Assembly (NCBI GenBank): GCA_903861645.1 | Contig: CAIOVE010000037.1 | Coordinates: 57,341 to 121,340 of the forward strand | Length of the DNA stretch: 64,000 nt | Direction of reading: 5' to 3' | DNA from: an uncultured Hyphomicrobiales bacterium | GTDB taxonomy: Bacteria; Pseudomonadota; Alphaproteobacteria; Rhizobiales; Beijerinckiaceae | Part shown: positions 17,140 to 26,204 of the stretch, piece by piece | How positions within the stretch are numbered: the first letter of the stretch is position 1 | How the letters are laid out: every line of letters starts with the position of its first letter | Notes under the pieces: model-generated | Databases searched by the model: none | Told to the model about the DNA's origin: nothing | Seen by the model: the letters and a program-made list of their open reading frames with translations, nothing else | Translations under genes and position numbers: made by a program

Positions 17140-18416
17140 TGAAGCTCACCGAATTCGAACGCGCCATGCTTGATGGCGCCCATGGCGCGGCGAAAGCCCG
17201 CGCGATGGACCTCCTGGTGCGCTATGGCGAGGCGCTTGGCGCCGAGCGACTGGTCGAAACGGGCAATGTCGCGGGCACGTGGAGCGTGTCGAACCCGGTG
17301 CTGCGCGATTTCGCCAAGCGGGGCATGGACGCGGTGTTCTCGGAATTCAACCTCGACAGCGACGAGATTGTCGAGACGCCTCAAGCGGAAACCCTCACCT
17401 GCCAGCTCATTCAGGGCATCGACCCCAGAAGCCCGGAAATGCGGGCGGCGGCGGGCGACGCATCCGACTTGCAAAACGCCGGCGAGGCCTTTTTCGGCAA
17501 GCGCGGCGTCGCCATGATGTCGACGTGCACGCCCTATCAGGTCGGCAACGTGCCCGTCATGGGTGAACATTGCGCTTGGATGGAATCCTCCGCCGTCATC
17601 TACTGCAATGGCGTTCTGGGCGCGCGCACCAACACCGAAGGCCGCGAAAGCACTGGCGCGGCGAGCATCACGCGGCGCATTCCCTACTGGGGCTATCACA
17701 TCCCGGAAAACCGCCGCGGCACGCATCTGATCGAGATCGACACCGAGGTCGACGACATCAGGGACTGGGGCCTGCTCGGCTATTGGGTCGGCGATCTCGT
17801 GCAGGAGGACATCCCCGTCTTCACTGGCGCGCGCGAGCGCCCGAGCCTGATCAAGCTGAAACATTTCGGCGCGGCGGCGGCCTCCTCGGGCGGCGTCGAA
17901 ATGTACCACATCCCCGGCGTGACGCCCGAAGCGCGCGACGTGGAACAAGCGTTCGGCGGCCGCAAATCAAAGGCGACCTTCCGTTTTGGCGCCGCCGAGC
18001 GCCGCGCCACTTGGGAAAAGCTCAACGCCGGAGCCAAATCGAACGATATCGATTTCGTCATGCTGGGATGTCCGCACAATTCCATTGACCAGGTGCGCCA
18101 CGTCGCGCGGCTGATCGAGGGACGCAAGGTTTCGACCTCGTCGGCGCTATGGGTCTTCACGCCGCGCGCCATCAAGGATGTCGCGGACCGAAGCGGTTAT
18201 ACCGAGATCATCGAGGCCGCCGGCGGTCGCGTCTATGTCGACACCTGCCCGGCGATCTCGCGCCTGATGCCCAAGGGAACGAAAACAGTCGCGACCGATT
18301 CCGCCAAGCAGGCCCATTACCTGCCGGCGATCACCGGCGTTCAATGCTGGTTCGGCGGCGTCGCCGAATGTGTCGACGCGGCCGTGACCGGTCGATTTGC
18401 CGGAGTCGCTCCATGA
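17136..18416 (+). CDS. Aconitase X large (catalytic) subunit
   Basis: 426 residues, AcnX catalytic domain. Typical segments are MSTCTPYQVGNVP, GEHCAWMESSAVIYCNGVLGAR and the C-terminal VDTCPAIS and GVQCWFGG, carrying the Cys residues expected to bind an iron-sulfur cluster. Characterised AcnX enzymes dehydrate cis-3-hydroxy-L-proline (bacteria) or mevalonate 5-phosphate (archaea). The context here does not fit the mevalonate route, so a hydroxy-acid or hydroxyproline-type substrate is possible. Overlaps both neighbours by 4 bp. Confidence 0.9.
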   Translation: MMKLTEFERAMLDGAHGAAKARAMDLLVRYGEALGAERLVETGNVAGTWSVSNPVLRDFAKRGMDAVFSEFNLDSDEIVETPQAETLTCQLIQGIDPRSPEMRAAAGDASDLQNAGEAFFGKRGVAMMSTCTPYQVGNVPVMGEHCAWMESSAVIYCNGVLGARTNTEGRESTGAASITRRIPYWGYHIPENRRGTHLIEIDTEVDDIRDWGLLGYWVGDLVQEDIPVFTGARERPSLIKLKHFGAAAASSGGVEMYHIPGVTPEARDVEQAFGGRKSKATFRFGAAERRATWEKLNAGAKSNDIDFVMLGCPHNSIDQVRHVARLIEGRKVSTSSALWVFTPRAIKDVADRSGYTEIIEAAGGRVYVDTCPAISRLMPKGTKTVATDSAKQAHYLPAITGVQCWFGGVAECVDAAVTGRFAGVAP

Positions 18417-18847
18417 CCCTCGCCAACGACAAGATCATCCTGCGCGGACGCAAGGTTGTCGGCGGCGTCGCCGAGGGCGAAGCGCTCGTCACCACCGACA
18501 CGATCTCTGGGTGGGGCGGCATCGATCCGCGCACGGGCGCCGTCATCGAAACACGGCACGAATTGCGCGGCCAGAGTTTCAAGGACAAGGTGCTGGTGTT
18601 TCCCGGCGCCAAGGGCTCATCCGGCTGGTCGCATTATTTCCATCTGGCGCGGCTTTCCGGCGCGGCGCCGAAAGCCATGGTGTTCAACGTGATGACGACG
18701 AAGGTGGCGCTGGGCGCGGTCGTGACGCGCGCGCCGGCCGTGACCGATCTCGATCGCGATCCGCTGGAGGTCATCGCAACAGGCGATTGGGTGCGCGTCG
18801 ACGGCGACGCGGGCACGGTCGAAATCATTAAAAAGGGCGGGCGTTGA
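18413..18847 (+). CDS. Aconitase X swivel-domain (small) subunit
   Basis: 144 residues, the DUF126/aconitase swivel domain that pairs with the large subunit to complete the active site. It opens ILRGRKVVGGVAEGEALVT and contains GIDPRTG, then KGSSGWSHYF, all standard in this family. ATG 18413 overlaps the large-subunit stop (ATGA), which supports equimolar synthesis. The two-gene form contrasts with fused bacterial AcnX proteins. Confidence 0.9.
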   Translation: MTLANDKIILRGRKVVGGVAEGEALVTTDTISGWGGIDPRTGAVIETRHELRGQSFKDKVLVFPGAKGSSGWSHYFHLARLSGAAPKAMVFNVMTTKVALGAVVTRAPAVTDLDRDPLEVIATGDWVRVDGDAGTVEIIKKGGR

Positions 18848-18858
18848 AAGGGCTAGAC

Positions 18859-19920
18859 ATGAACAGGGCTTCGAAAATCCCCACCATCACCCGGCGTCGC
18901 GCCATCGAGGGCGCCATGGCGGCGGGCGCGACAGCCTTCGCGCCATCCAGCCTTCGCGCGGCCGACGCATGGGAGCAAACCATCGAGGCGGCTCGCAAGG
19001 AAAAATCCGTCGTTCTCTACACCGCGCTTGTTGGCGACCCCACGCTCAAGGCGATCACGCAGGCTTTCACGACCAAATACGGCATCGCGGTCGAAATCCT
19101 CGAAGGCCGCGGCTCGGACCTGCGCGAGCGTCAGCGGGTCGAACAAGCCGCCGGCCGCTTTCTCAGCGACGTCACGTTCACCTCGGAGGGGCAGGCGCGG
19201 TTGATCGCGCGCGAGGACAAATCCTATGTCGTCCACGAAGCGACGCCCAACCTGAAGGCCCTGAAGCCGGATTTCGTGAAATACACGGATGGTGGACTTT
19301 TCTCGCCGACGATGACGATCGCCTACGGCATGTTGGCCAACTCCAGCGCGCTGAAGCCCGAGGAAATGCCCAGAAAATGGGCCGATCTCGGCGATCCCAA
19401 GTGGAAGGGCAAGATACTCTGCGACGACACGCGCGCCATTGGCGGCGGCTATCTGATGTTCTTCGCGCAACTGAATGCGCCGTCGCTCGGCGAGACCTTC
19501 CATGAAAAGCTGGCGCGCAACGAGCCGCTCTTCACGCGCGACATGCGCGAGGCCGGTCGTCGCGTCGCGCGCGGCGAATACCCGCTCTACATGCCGTTCA
19601 TCCTGACGGACGTTTCCAATCTCAAGGGATTGCCCGTCAAGGCGATCATCCCCGAGGAAGGCTGCCCCTTCGTGCTCTATGGCAATGTCCTCGGCCGCAA
19701 CGCGCCGCATCCCAACGCCGCGCGCCTCTACATTGATTACTGGCTGTCCGAGGAAGCCCAGATGATGTGGGCGAAAACCGGCATGGGCGTCGCCCGCTCG
19801 GGCCTCGACGACAAGATTCCAGCCGACGTACGCGACTTCGCCAACGCAAAACTGATGGGCACCACCGATCCCGACCGGCAAGACGAGGGCATGGCCATCG
19901 CCAAGCGCATTTACAAATAG
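18859..19920 (+). CDS. Extracellular solute-binding protein with Tat-like signal
   Basis: 353 residues, type 2 periplasmic binding protein resembling the AfuA/iron(III)-binding and related ABC families. The N terminus has TRRRAIEG followed by a small-residue hydrophobic stretch ending near SLRAAD, which looks like a twin-arginine signal. ATG 18859 has GAAAGGG (18846-18852) in front. It is the fourth gene of the AcnX operon. No permease or ATPase gene follows, so it is an orphan binding protein or works with a transporter elsewhere. The ligand may be the compound processed by AcnX. Confidence 0.8.
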   Translation: MNRASKIPTITRRRAIEGAMAAGATAFAPSSLRAADAWEQTIEAARKEKSVVLYTALVGDPTLKAITQAFTTKYGIAVEILEGRGSDLRERQRVEQAAGRFLSDVTFTSEGQARLIAREDKSYVVHEATPNLKALKPDFVKYTDGGLFSPTMTIAYGMLANSSALKPEEMPRKWADLGDPKWKGKILCDDTRAIGGGYLMFFAQLNAPSLGETFHEKLARNEPLFTRDMREAGRRVARGEYPLYMPFILTDVSNLKGLPVKAIIPEEGCPFVLYGNVLGRNAPHPNAARLYIDYWLSEEAQMMWAKTGMGVARSGLDDKIPADVRDFANAKLMGTTDPDRQDEGMAIAKRIYK

Positions 19921-19929
19921 ACGCTGGAA

Positions 19930-21483
19930 TTAGTTCCGGCGTATCCACACGGCGAGATCGTCGGCGGTTTCCGTTTCGACATAATCTTCGAGTGAAGCGG
20001 ACAACGCTGGAATATCGCGAATGGCTTGCGTCACGCGCGCGTCCCTGTCGACGAGGATAACGTCCGGCTGGCGCGCGCGAACGTCGGCGAGGAAATCATC
20101 GGTATCCTCGGCGACATAGGCGCGCAGGCGCGCGCGATAGGCCTCGTCGCCGCGGTTGGCGTCAAGCAACATGCGGGCGCTGACCGTCAGCCAGAGGCGT
20201 TGCGAGCGGCCAACCCAAGCGCCGTCAAGTTGGCGCACAAGGGGAAATCCCGCCGTCAATTGAGGCGACAGCGCCATCATCGTGGGATGCGCGGGCGCGT
20301 GGCGCCGCATGATCGCGGCGAGGCCATCATGCTCTTCCGCCATCGTCCACTGGATGATCGCGCCAAACAGCAGCGGCGCGCACAGCGCGGCGGGCAAGGC
20401 CACGAATAGCGTCGCGGGGCGCGCGGCGCGCCACGCCGTCGAGACGCCCGACGCGCGCAGCTCCGCGAGCATGGGCGCCACGAGCAACGCGATCGCGAGA
20501 CAGATCAGCGAGACGCTGGGCAATTCGTGATTCATCCAGCCCTTGCCCTGCCAGAAATAGGCGCCGGTGAAGCCAAGCGAGGCGCCGAGCAGCGGCAAAA
20601 CGCGCGGGCAAAGGCAAGCCCGGCCACCGATCAATCCGGCGGCGGCCAACAACACCATGTTCAGGAGAAACCAGGGCTCGCCCAGCAATACGCGCCACGG
20701 CTGCCGCAATGGCACGTAGGCGTCGACGATCGCCGGCAAGGCCTTGAAGAAATCCGGGAAGAAAAGAACGACGACGGCGCCGTAGACAAGCGCCACCGCG
20801 GCCGCGACCAGATTTTCAATGGACAAGACCAAGGCGAACGAGCGACGCGCGTTGAGTACGCCAAGGAATGACAGGCCAATCGCCAGCGCGAAATGCGGCT
20901 TGATGGACATCGCCATGCCCGCCAGCAGGCCCGCGACAATCAGCGCGCGCGCCGAAGGACGTTCGCCCGCCATGCGGGCCGCGTGAACGGCCAGCATCGG
21001 CAAAATCCAGACGAGGGCGATGTGTTCGCGTTCGGCGAAATTGAAGCTCGGCAGATTGAGCAGCACGAACGTCGCCGCCACCAGCAGGAAGCCTTCCTCG
21101 GCGCGTGGCAATAGGCCAGCGGCGCGCAGGACGCGCGCCGCGAAAACGGCGCAACCCGCGGTCATCGCGAACATTGTCGTGGACACGATGAACTCGGTCG
21201 ACAAATGCAGCATGCGCGCGATCATCGCGGCGGGCATGTAGAGAATGAACGACGCCGGCGGATTGGTTTCGAGCACGTCGACATAGGGACGCTCGCCCGC
21301 GAGAACCTTTTCGGCGACCGTGAAAAGCCAGGAATTATCGGCGTTGTGATGACCCAGCGATTGCTGAATAACCGCAAGCGCGAAGAGGACAAGCGCGGTC
21401 CATCGGCTGGCGGCGACGGACAGAGACCACGAACCCGCCGCGGTTCTTCCGCTGGATGATTGTTCCGTCGCGACGATACTCAT
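19930..21483 (-). CDS. Polytopic GT-C-like membrane protein, twin copy 1
   Basis: 517 residues with about ten membrane segments. The first periplasmic loop reads GHHNADNSWLFTVAEK and then RPYVDVLETNPP, matching the copy at 22585-24135 nearly residue for residue. Acidic residues in this loop are the catalytic position of GT-C glycosyltransferases that use polyprenyl-phosphate sugars in the periplasm. The C-terminal 100 residues form a soluble domain ending in DVILVDRDARV. ATG 21483 is chosen; a longer open reading to 21627 would run into the neighbouring gene. It is separated from its twin only by the GtrB-like gene, so it is probably the enzyme that uses the lipid-linked sugar. Confidence 0.7.
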   Translation of the reverse strand: MSIVATEQSSSGRTAAGSWSLSVAASRWTALVLFALAVIQQSLGHHNADNSWLFTVAEKVLAGERPYVDVLETNPPASFILYMPAAMIARMLHLSTEFIVSTTMFAMTAGCAVFAARVLRAAGLLPRAEEGFLLVAATFVLLNLPSFNFAEREHIALVWILPMLAVHAARMAGERPSARALIVAGLLAGMAMSIKPHFALAIGLSFLGVLNARRSFALVLSIENLVAAAVALVYGAVVVLFFPDFFKALPAIVDAYVPLRQPWRVLLGEPWFLLNMVLLAAAGLIGGRACLCPRVLPLLGASLGFTGAYFWQGKGWMNHELPSVSLICLAIALLVAPMLAELRASGVSTAWRAARPATLFVALPAALCAPLLFGAIIQWTMAEEHDGLAAIMRRHAPAHPTMMALSPQLTAGFPLVRQLDGAWVGRSQRLWLTVSARMLLDANRGDEAYRARLRAYVAEDTDDFLADVRARQPDVILVDRDARVTQAIRDIPALSASLEDYVETETADDLAVWIRRN

Positions 21484-21511
21484 CAACGCCCTCGCCGATA
21501 CGGATGGATTG

Positions 21512-22519
21512 TCACGCGGCGCTCGACCGGCGCGCGGGCGCCTCGGCGGCGGCGTTGGTCTCGAAGCCTTCGCGCTTGCCGACGATATAAAGCGGCCGGC
21601 GCTTGACCTCGTTGTGGATGCGACCAACGTAAATGCCGAGCACGCCGGTCAGCAGCATGTTGAATCCGCCGAGGAAGGCCACGACAACGATCGTCGACGC
21701 CCAGCCGGGCACGTAATTCGCGGTGAAGAAGCGCGAGACCATGACATAGGAGCCGTAGAGCATCGCGACGGCGGAAACGCCGGCGCCCATCCACAGCGCG
21801 AAACGCAGGGGCGCGTCGGAAAAGCCGACGACGCCGCTGATGGCCAGACGCACCAGCTTGCCGATGGGCCACTTGGTTTCACCCGCGACGCGCTCCTCGC
21901 GATGAAACTCGACAGCCGTCTGGCGGAAGCCGACCCAGGCGAACATGCCGCGGACGAAGCGATCCTGTTCGCGCATGGCGCGGAACACGTCGAGCGCCTT
22001 GCGGTCGATCAGGCGGAAGTCGCCGACGTTTCGGGGGATTTCGACCGACGCCAGCCGGTTCATCATCTTGTAGAACAGGCTCGCCGAAGTGAGCTTGAAC
22101 CAGTTCTCGCCCTTGCGCGTCGCGCGGCGGGCGTAGACGATCTCAAACCCCTCGGCCCATTTCTCGATGAGCTGGTGGATAACCTCGGGCGGATCCTGAA
22201 GGTCGGCGTCCATCAAAATGACGGCGTCGCCTTGCGCCTCGTCGAGGCCCGCCGTCATCGCCAGTTGCTGACCGAAATTGCGCGACAGTCCGATGAACCT
22301 GTAGCGCGCGTCGGTTTTCGCCCGCGCCTCGAGAATGATCGGGCTGCAATCCGTGCTGCCGTCGTCGACGAGAATAACCTCGGCGGGGCCATCCAGATCG
22401 GCAAGCACCCGGTCAAGCCGATGAAACAGCAACGGCAGGACGGCCTGCTCGTTGAAGATCGGTATCACCAACGAATATTTGGGCCGTGTCGCCAAGAAAG
22501 CACCCGAAAGCCGGTTCAA
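21512..22519 (-). CDS. GtrB-like polyprenyl-phosphate glycosyltransferase (GT2)
   Basis: 335 residues. GT-A domain with LVIPIFNEQ, VDDGSTD and DADLQDPPE, the complete signature of the DPM1/GtrB branch, and two membrane segments at about 240-300. It is expected to transfer glucose or another hexose from a UDP-sugar to undecaprenyl phosphate on the cytosolic face. The open frame begins with TTG 22519; a second TTG eight codons on is also possible. It is flanked on each side by a GT-C-like twin, giving a make-and-use module. GtrA at 13839 might supply the flipping step. Confidence 0.88.
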   Translation of the reverse strand: MNRLSGAFLATRPKYSLVIPIFNEQAVLPLLFHRLDRVLADLDGPAEVILVDDGSTDCSPIILEARAKTDARYRFIGLSRNFGQQLAMTAGLDEAQGDAVILMDADLQDPPEVIHQLIEKWAEGFEIVYARRATRKGENWFKLTSASLFYKMMNRLASVEIPRNVGDFRLIDRKALDVFRAMREQDRFVRGMFAWVGFRQTAVEFHREERVAGETKWPIGKLVRLAISGVVGFSDAPLRFALWMGAGVSAVAMLYGSYVMVSRFFTANYVPGWASTIVVVAFLGGFNMLLTGVLGIYVGRIHNEVKRRPLYIVGKREGFETNAAAEAPARRSSAA

Positions 22520-22584
22520 GATCGGACCGCGAGGCGGACGGAGACCACACTAGCCGCGCAATGGTTAATAAAGCCCGATGAGCG

Positions 22585-24135
22585 CTATTTGCGGGTCCAT
22601 ATGGCGACCCCGTCGGCGGATTCGACGGGCGCGTAACCGGCCATGGCGGCGGCGATGTCGGGATGCCTCATCGCGGTTTCGATCCGCGGATCGTCGAGCA
22701 CCAAAACAATGTCGGGACGCCCGGCGGCGACATCCTCGCGAAAGCCCCTCGCGTCGCGCGCGATATATTCCTCGTAGCGCGCCCGCTTGGCGGCGTCGCC
22801 CCAACCCGCGTCGAGGTACATGCGCGAGAACACCATCAGCCAGATCGCGTTGGGGCGCCCAACCCATTCCCCGCCAAGTCGACGGGTCAATGGGTGACCG
22901 ACATCAAGGCGCGGCGACAGCGCGATGACGCGCGGATGCGGCGGCGCGTGGCGCGCGACAGCCGCCGTCAGGCCCTTGTATTCCTCGAAGCCGGTCAGCG
23001 GCAGGAAGACGCCGAAGAGGATCGGCGCGCTCGACATGAGCGGCATGAAAACAAACAGCACCGCCCGGCGCGCCTTGCCCCACGCCGCGAATTGAACGGC
23101 TTCGGAAGCGGTGGCGAATGTTGGCGCGAGGCCCATGGCGACCGCCATGAACGCGAGTTCGTCGCCTGGCAATCCGTGGTTCACCCAGCCCTTGCCCTGA
23201 ATGAGATAGGCAATGACGAATCCCGCCGACGCGAGCGCGGGGATCGCCACGTGCGGCCCCAGACTGGCGCGACGGAAGGCGAAGGGCAGCGCCGCCAGCA
23301 AGATGATATTCAACAGAAACCACGTCTCCAGCAGCAGGTAGGACCATGGCTCGCGCAGCGGCACGTAAACATCGAATGTCGCCGGCGCGATGACGAAATA
23401 GTCGGGGAAGCACAGGGCGATCGCGCCCACGTTGGCGACCGCGGTCGCGAATGCCGCCAGCATCTCGGGCGCGAACGCGGGCGCCAGCGAACGACGGCGC
23501 GCGATAAGGTAAAGCGCGGGCAAGGCGACGGCGAGCGCGAAATGCGGCTTGATCGCCATCGCGCCGCCAGCCGCGATACCGGCCAAGATGGCAAGTCCGG
23601 TCGCGACCTCGCCATCCAGCGCCCGCGCCACGAGCGCGGCCAGCATGGGCAATACGAGCAGGCAGGCGACATGCTCGCGCTCGGCGAAGGAGAAACCCGG
23701 CAGCAAGACGAAGGCGAAAATCGACGCGTTCAACAGGAAACCGGATTCCGCTGGCGACACGACGCGCGCGCGCCGGAGAATGAGGCCGGCAAGTGCGAGG
23801 CTGGCCGCGCACCATAGAAAAACGAAAAGCGAACCCGCGAATTCGACGCCGACTTGAACAGCGCGGACAAAAAGGATGGCCGGCGCGTGAAACAGAAACG
23901 CGGCGGGCGGATTGCTTTCAATCACGTCCACATAGGGGCGCGCGCCATCAATCGTCTTTTCGGCGACCGTCAGAAGCCAGGAATTGTCGCCGTTCTGGTG
24001 ACCCAGCGACTGGCTGGCGACGGCGACGGCGGCGAAGCCGAGGCCGAGCCAGCGGCTCGACAGAAAACGCGCCAGACCGGAGATGGACCCCTGCCCCACC
24101 GCCGTTTGGGGGGCAGACGCGGCAATATCACTCAT
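22585..24135 (-). CDS. Polytopic GT-C-like membrane protein, twin copy 2
   Basis: 516 residues, the paralogue of the protein at 19930-21483. Shared blocks are SLGHQNGDNSWLLTVAEK and RPYVDVIESNPPAAF in the first loop, FSFAEREHVACLLVLPMLAA, and GKGWVNHGLPG in a later loop. The two differ throughout, so the duplication is old rather than recent. The first-loop acidic residues suggest a periplasmic GT-C transferase. It starts the twin-GtrB-twin run. Two copies may attach the same lipid-linked sugar at two positions; this is inference. Confidence 0.7.
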   Translation of the reverse strand: MSDIAASAPQTAVGQGSISGLARFLSSRWLGLGFAAVAVASQSLGHQNGDNSWLLTVAEKTIDGARPYVDVIESNPPAAFLFHAPAILFVRAVQVGVEFAGSLFVFLWCAASLALAGLILRRARVVSPAESGFLLNASIFAFVLLPGFSFAEREHVACLLVLPMLAALVARALDGEVATGLAILAGIAAGGAMAIKPHFALAVALPALYLIARRRSLAPAFAPEMLAAFATAVANVGAIALCFPDYFVIAPATFDVYVPLREPWSYLLLETWFLLNIILLAALPFAFRRASLGPHVAIPALASAGFVIAYLIQGKGWVNHGLPGDELAFMAVAMGLAPTFATASEAVQFAAWGKARRAVLFVFMPLMSSAPILFGVFLPLTGFEEYKGLTAAVARHAPPHPRVIALSPRLDVGHPLTRRLGGEWVGRPNAIWLMVFSRMYLDAGWGDAAKRARYEEYIARDARGFREDVAAGRPDIVLVLDDPRIETAMRHPDIAAAMAGYAPVESADGVAIWTRK

Positions 24136-24288
24136 GCGGGCGGTGTCCGGGCGAGCGCCGATCGATCCCGGAGGCGATCAGCCATGCCCTCAGGCTAGCG
24201 GCGCGGGGTTAAGGATCGGTTTGGCCGCTCCATTGGCGCCGCGCCCGAGCCGGGGCATAAGACGGCCAGTCAACATCGGGGATCCGCC

Positions 24289-24888
24289 ATGGACAAGGAA
24301 TTGATCGATCGTCTCGCCATTCGCCAGCTTGTCGACAACTGGGTCGTCTGGCGCGACGCCGGCGACTGGAACCGCTTTCGCACCGTCTGGCACGACGATG
24401 GCGTCATGCAGGCGACCTGGACGCAGGGAACGGCCGACGAATTCATCGCCATGAGCAAGGAAGGCTGGGCGAAGGGCGTCTCGATCCTGCATTTCCTCGG
24501 CGGAAATTCCGTCGATCTCAATGGCGACCGCGCCATTTCGCAGACCAAGATGACCATTTCCCAGCGCGCGCTCGTGCACGGCGTGCTCGTGGACGTCGTC
24601 TGCACCGGCCGCTTCTATGATTTCATCGAGCGCCGCGACGGCAAATGGGGCTTCGTGCTGCGTCAGCCCATCTACGAGAAGGACCGGATGGACCCGGTTG
24701 ATCCGGCCGCGCGCCTCGAACTCGACAAGACCCTGCTGGAAAGCTTCCCAGTCGGCTACCGCCATCTCGCCTATTTGCAGCACCAGATCGGCTACAAGAT
24801 CAAGAAGGACATGCCCGGCCTGCAGGGCGAGCATGTCGAGGCGCTCTACGCGCGCGGCGCCCGTTGGCTGAATGGCGGCGCGCTGTAG
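24289..24888 (+). CDS. SnoaL/NTF2-like protein
   Basis: 199 residues. The N-terminal 130 residues form a SnoaL-like alpha+beta barrel (IRQLVDNWVVWRDAGDWNRF, then FLGGNSVDL), a cone-shaped pocket used by cyclases, isomerases and hydroxylase partners or simply for ligand binding. A 65-residue C-terminal extension is unusual for the family. It is alone on the plus strand inside a minus-strand polysaccharide locus and may have nothing to do with glycans. GGGGATCC precedes the ATG. Confidence 0.75.
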   Translation: MDKELIDRLAIRQLVDNWVVWRDAGDWNRFRTVWHDDGVMQATWTQGTADEFIAMSKEGWAKGVSILHFLGGNSVDLNGDRAISQTKMTISQRALVHGVLVDVVCTGRFYDFIERRDGKWGFVLRQPIYEKDRMDPVDPAARLELDKTLLESFPVGYRHLAYLQHQIGYKIKKDMPGLQGEHVEALYARGARWLNGGAL

Positions 24889-24924
24889 GCGCGCGGCTGT
24901 TTCAACCGCCAACGACGATCCATC

Positions 24925-24947
24925 GCGCCGGCGCTAGCCGCCGGCGC
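24925..24947. terminator. GC-rich hairpin between convergent genes
   Basis: GCGCCGGCG (24925-24933), 5-nt loop, CGCCGGCGC (24939-24947). It contains the stop codon of the minus-strand glycosyltransferase and lies 37 bp after the SnoaL-like stop, so it could end both transcripts. No T-run. Confidence 0.5.
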
Positions 24948-26193
24948 CCACGCCCGCCGCCTTGACACCGACATTGTCGGCGCGGCGTTCCGGCGCCTGA
25001 AGCCGCCGATGATGGGCGAACAGCCACGACATCTGCGCTTCAACCGAATAGGGCTCGACCTGTTCGTGCACGCGGAAGGGATCCATCCGTCCGGCGAAGA
25101 TATCGTCCCGCAGCCGCGCGAAAGCGTCGACGAGGCCGTTCAGACAGGCATCGACGGGGTCCGTGCGTTCCACCAGTTCCCCGCTGACGCCCTTGACCAC
25201 AAGCGGATCGTATTGCGGCAGGCGAATGGCGCAGAAGGGTCGACCAACCGACAACGTCTCCAGCAGATAGCAAGGCATGCCCTCGAAGTAGGACGTCAGC
25301 ACGCCGGCGTGACAGCGGCGCACGATCGCCGCGACGCCGTCCGCGCCCTGCACGCCATGCAACACGGTGCAATCGCGGATCGCCTCGAACTCGGGGTAGC
25401 GACCAGGATCGGTCGCCCCCACGTAATGAAATTCAAAACGCCCGTTCAGCCGCGCGCGAAGGCCCGCGAAAACGCGAAACATCAGCGGCGGGTCCTTGAA
25501 CTCGTCAAGCCTTCCCGCGAACACCACGCGAAACACGCCATCGGCTGTATCGAATGGGGCGGGCGCGAAGCGCCGCGTATCGACCGATACCGTCATGACC
25601 TCGGCCTTGCGCGCCGCGCGCGGGAGGATCTTTTCAAGGCGCGTGATGATGTTGGGATTCACGCAGAGCACCTGATCCGCGAGCGAAAGCGCCAGCGTCT
25701 CGTTCGTCCGATGCACGAACCAAAGCTTCTTGATGAGGCTGTCCATCTTCTGGTCCTTGGACCCTTCGCCGTGAACCATCTGGATCGTCTTCAGGCCGAG
25801 TAGTTTTGGCAGAATGGCGAACTCGAACCGTTGAAGATCGGCGGAGATCGGCGCGCCACGCGTCGCCTTGCGAAGGCGCGGCAGGAACCGCAGCGCCCCG
25901 AGCGCGAAGCGGAACGTCGTTGAGCCCGTCAGCTTGCGAGAGGCCAGATTGATCCGGGATGTGTCAATATGAACCACCGGCAGGAAGTCGATGGCGCGGC
26001 CATCGACCTCGATGCGCCTGACCTCGCCCAGTTGGCAGTCGCCGATCTCGTCGACGCCCACGAACAGGATGGAAAAATCAGCCGGATGCCGGCTGAGGAT
26101 GAGCCGGACATGGGTTTCGATGCCGCCCAGCTTGCCGCCGCGCGGGTCCATCGGATGCATGAGCAGAATACGGTGCGCGACGCTCGTGGTCAT
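24934..26193 (-). CDS. Family 4 glycosyltransferase
   Basis: 419 residues, GT-B fold. The N-terminal acceptor half has GGKLGGIETHVRLI; the donor half has VFAGRLDEFKDP and the E-x7-E motif in FEGMPCYLLE. It is cytosolic or membrane-associated and adds a sugar to the growing lipid-linked repeat. ATG 26193 (MTTSVAHR) is chosen since the longer frame overlaps the next gene upstream. The gap to that gene (GT26) is 11 bp, so the two are co-transcribed. Confidence 0.88.
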   Translation of the reverse strand: MTTSVAHRILLMHPMDPRGGKLGGIETHVRLILSRHPADFSILFVGVDEIGDCQLGEVRRIEVDGRAIDFLPVVHIDTSRINLASRKLTGSTTFRFALGALRFLPRLRKATRGAPISADLQRFEFAILPKLLGLKTIQMVHGEGSKDQKMDSLIKKLWFVHRTNETLALSLADQVLCVNPNIITRLEKILPRAARKAEVMTVSVDTRRFAPAPFDTADGVFRVVFAGRLDEFKDPPLMFRVFAGLRARLNGRFEFHYVGATDPGRYPEFEAIRDCTVLHGVQGADGVAAIVRRCHAGVLTSYFEGMPCYLLETLSVGRPFCAIRLPQYDPLVVKGVSGELVERTDPVDACLNGLVDAFARLRDDIFAGRMDPFRVHEQVEPYSVEAQMSWLFAHHRRLQAPERRADNVGVKAAGVGAGG

Positions 26194-26204
26194 GTCGGGG
26201 CGCC

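Noticed and set aside
22561..22575. GGTTAATAAAG upstream of the GtrB-like gene considered as a CtrA box
   Set aside because: Only one TTAA half-site; the second half is not present at seven-base spacing.
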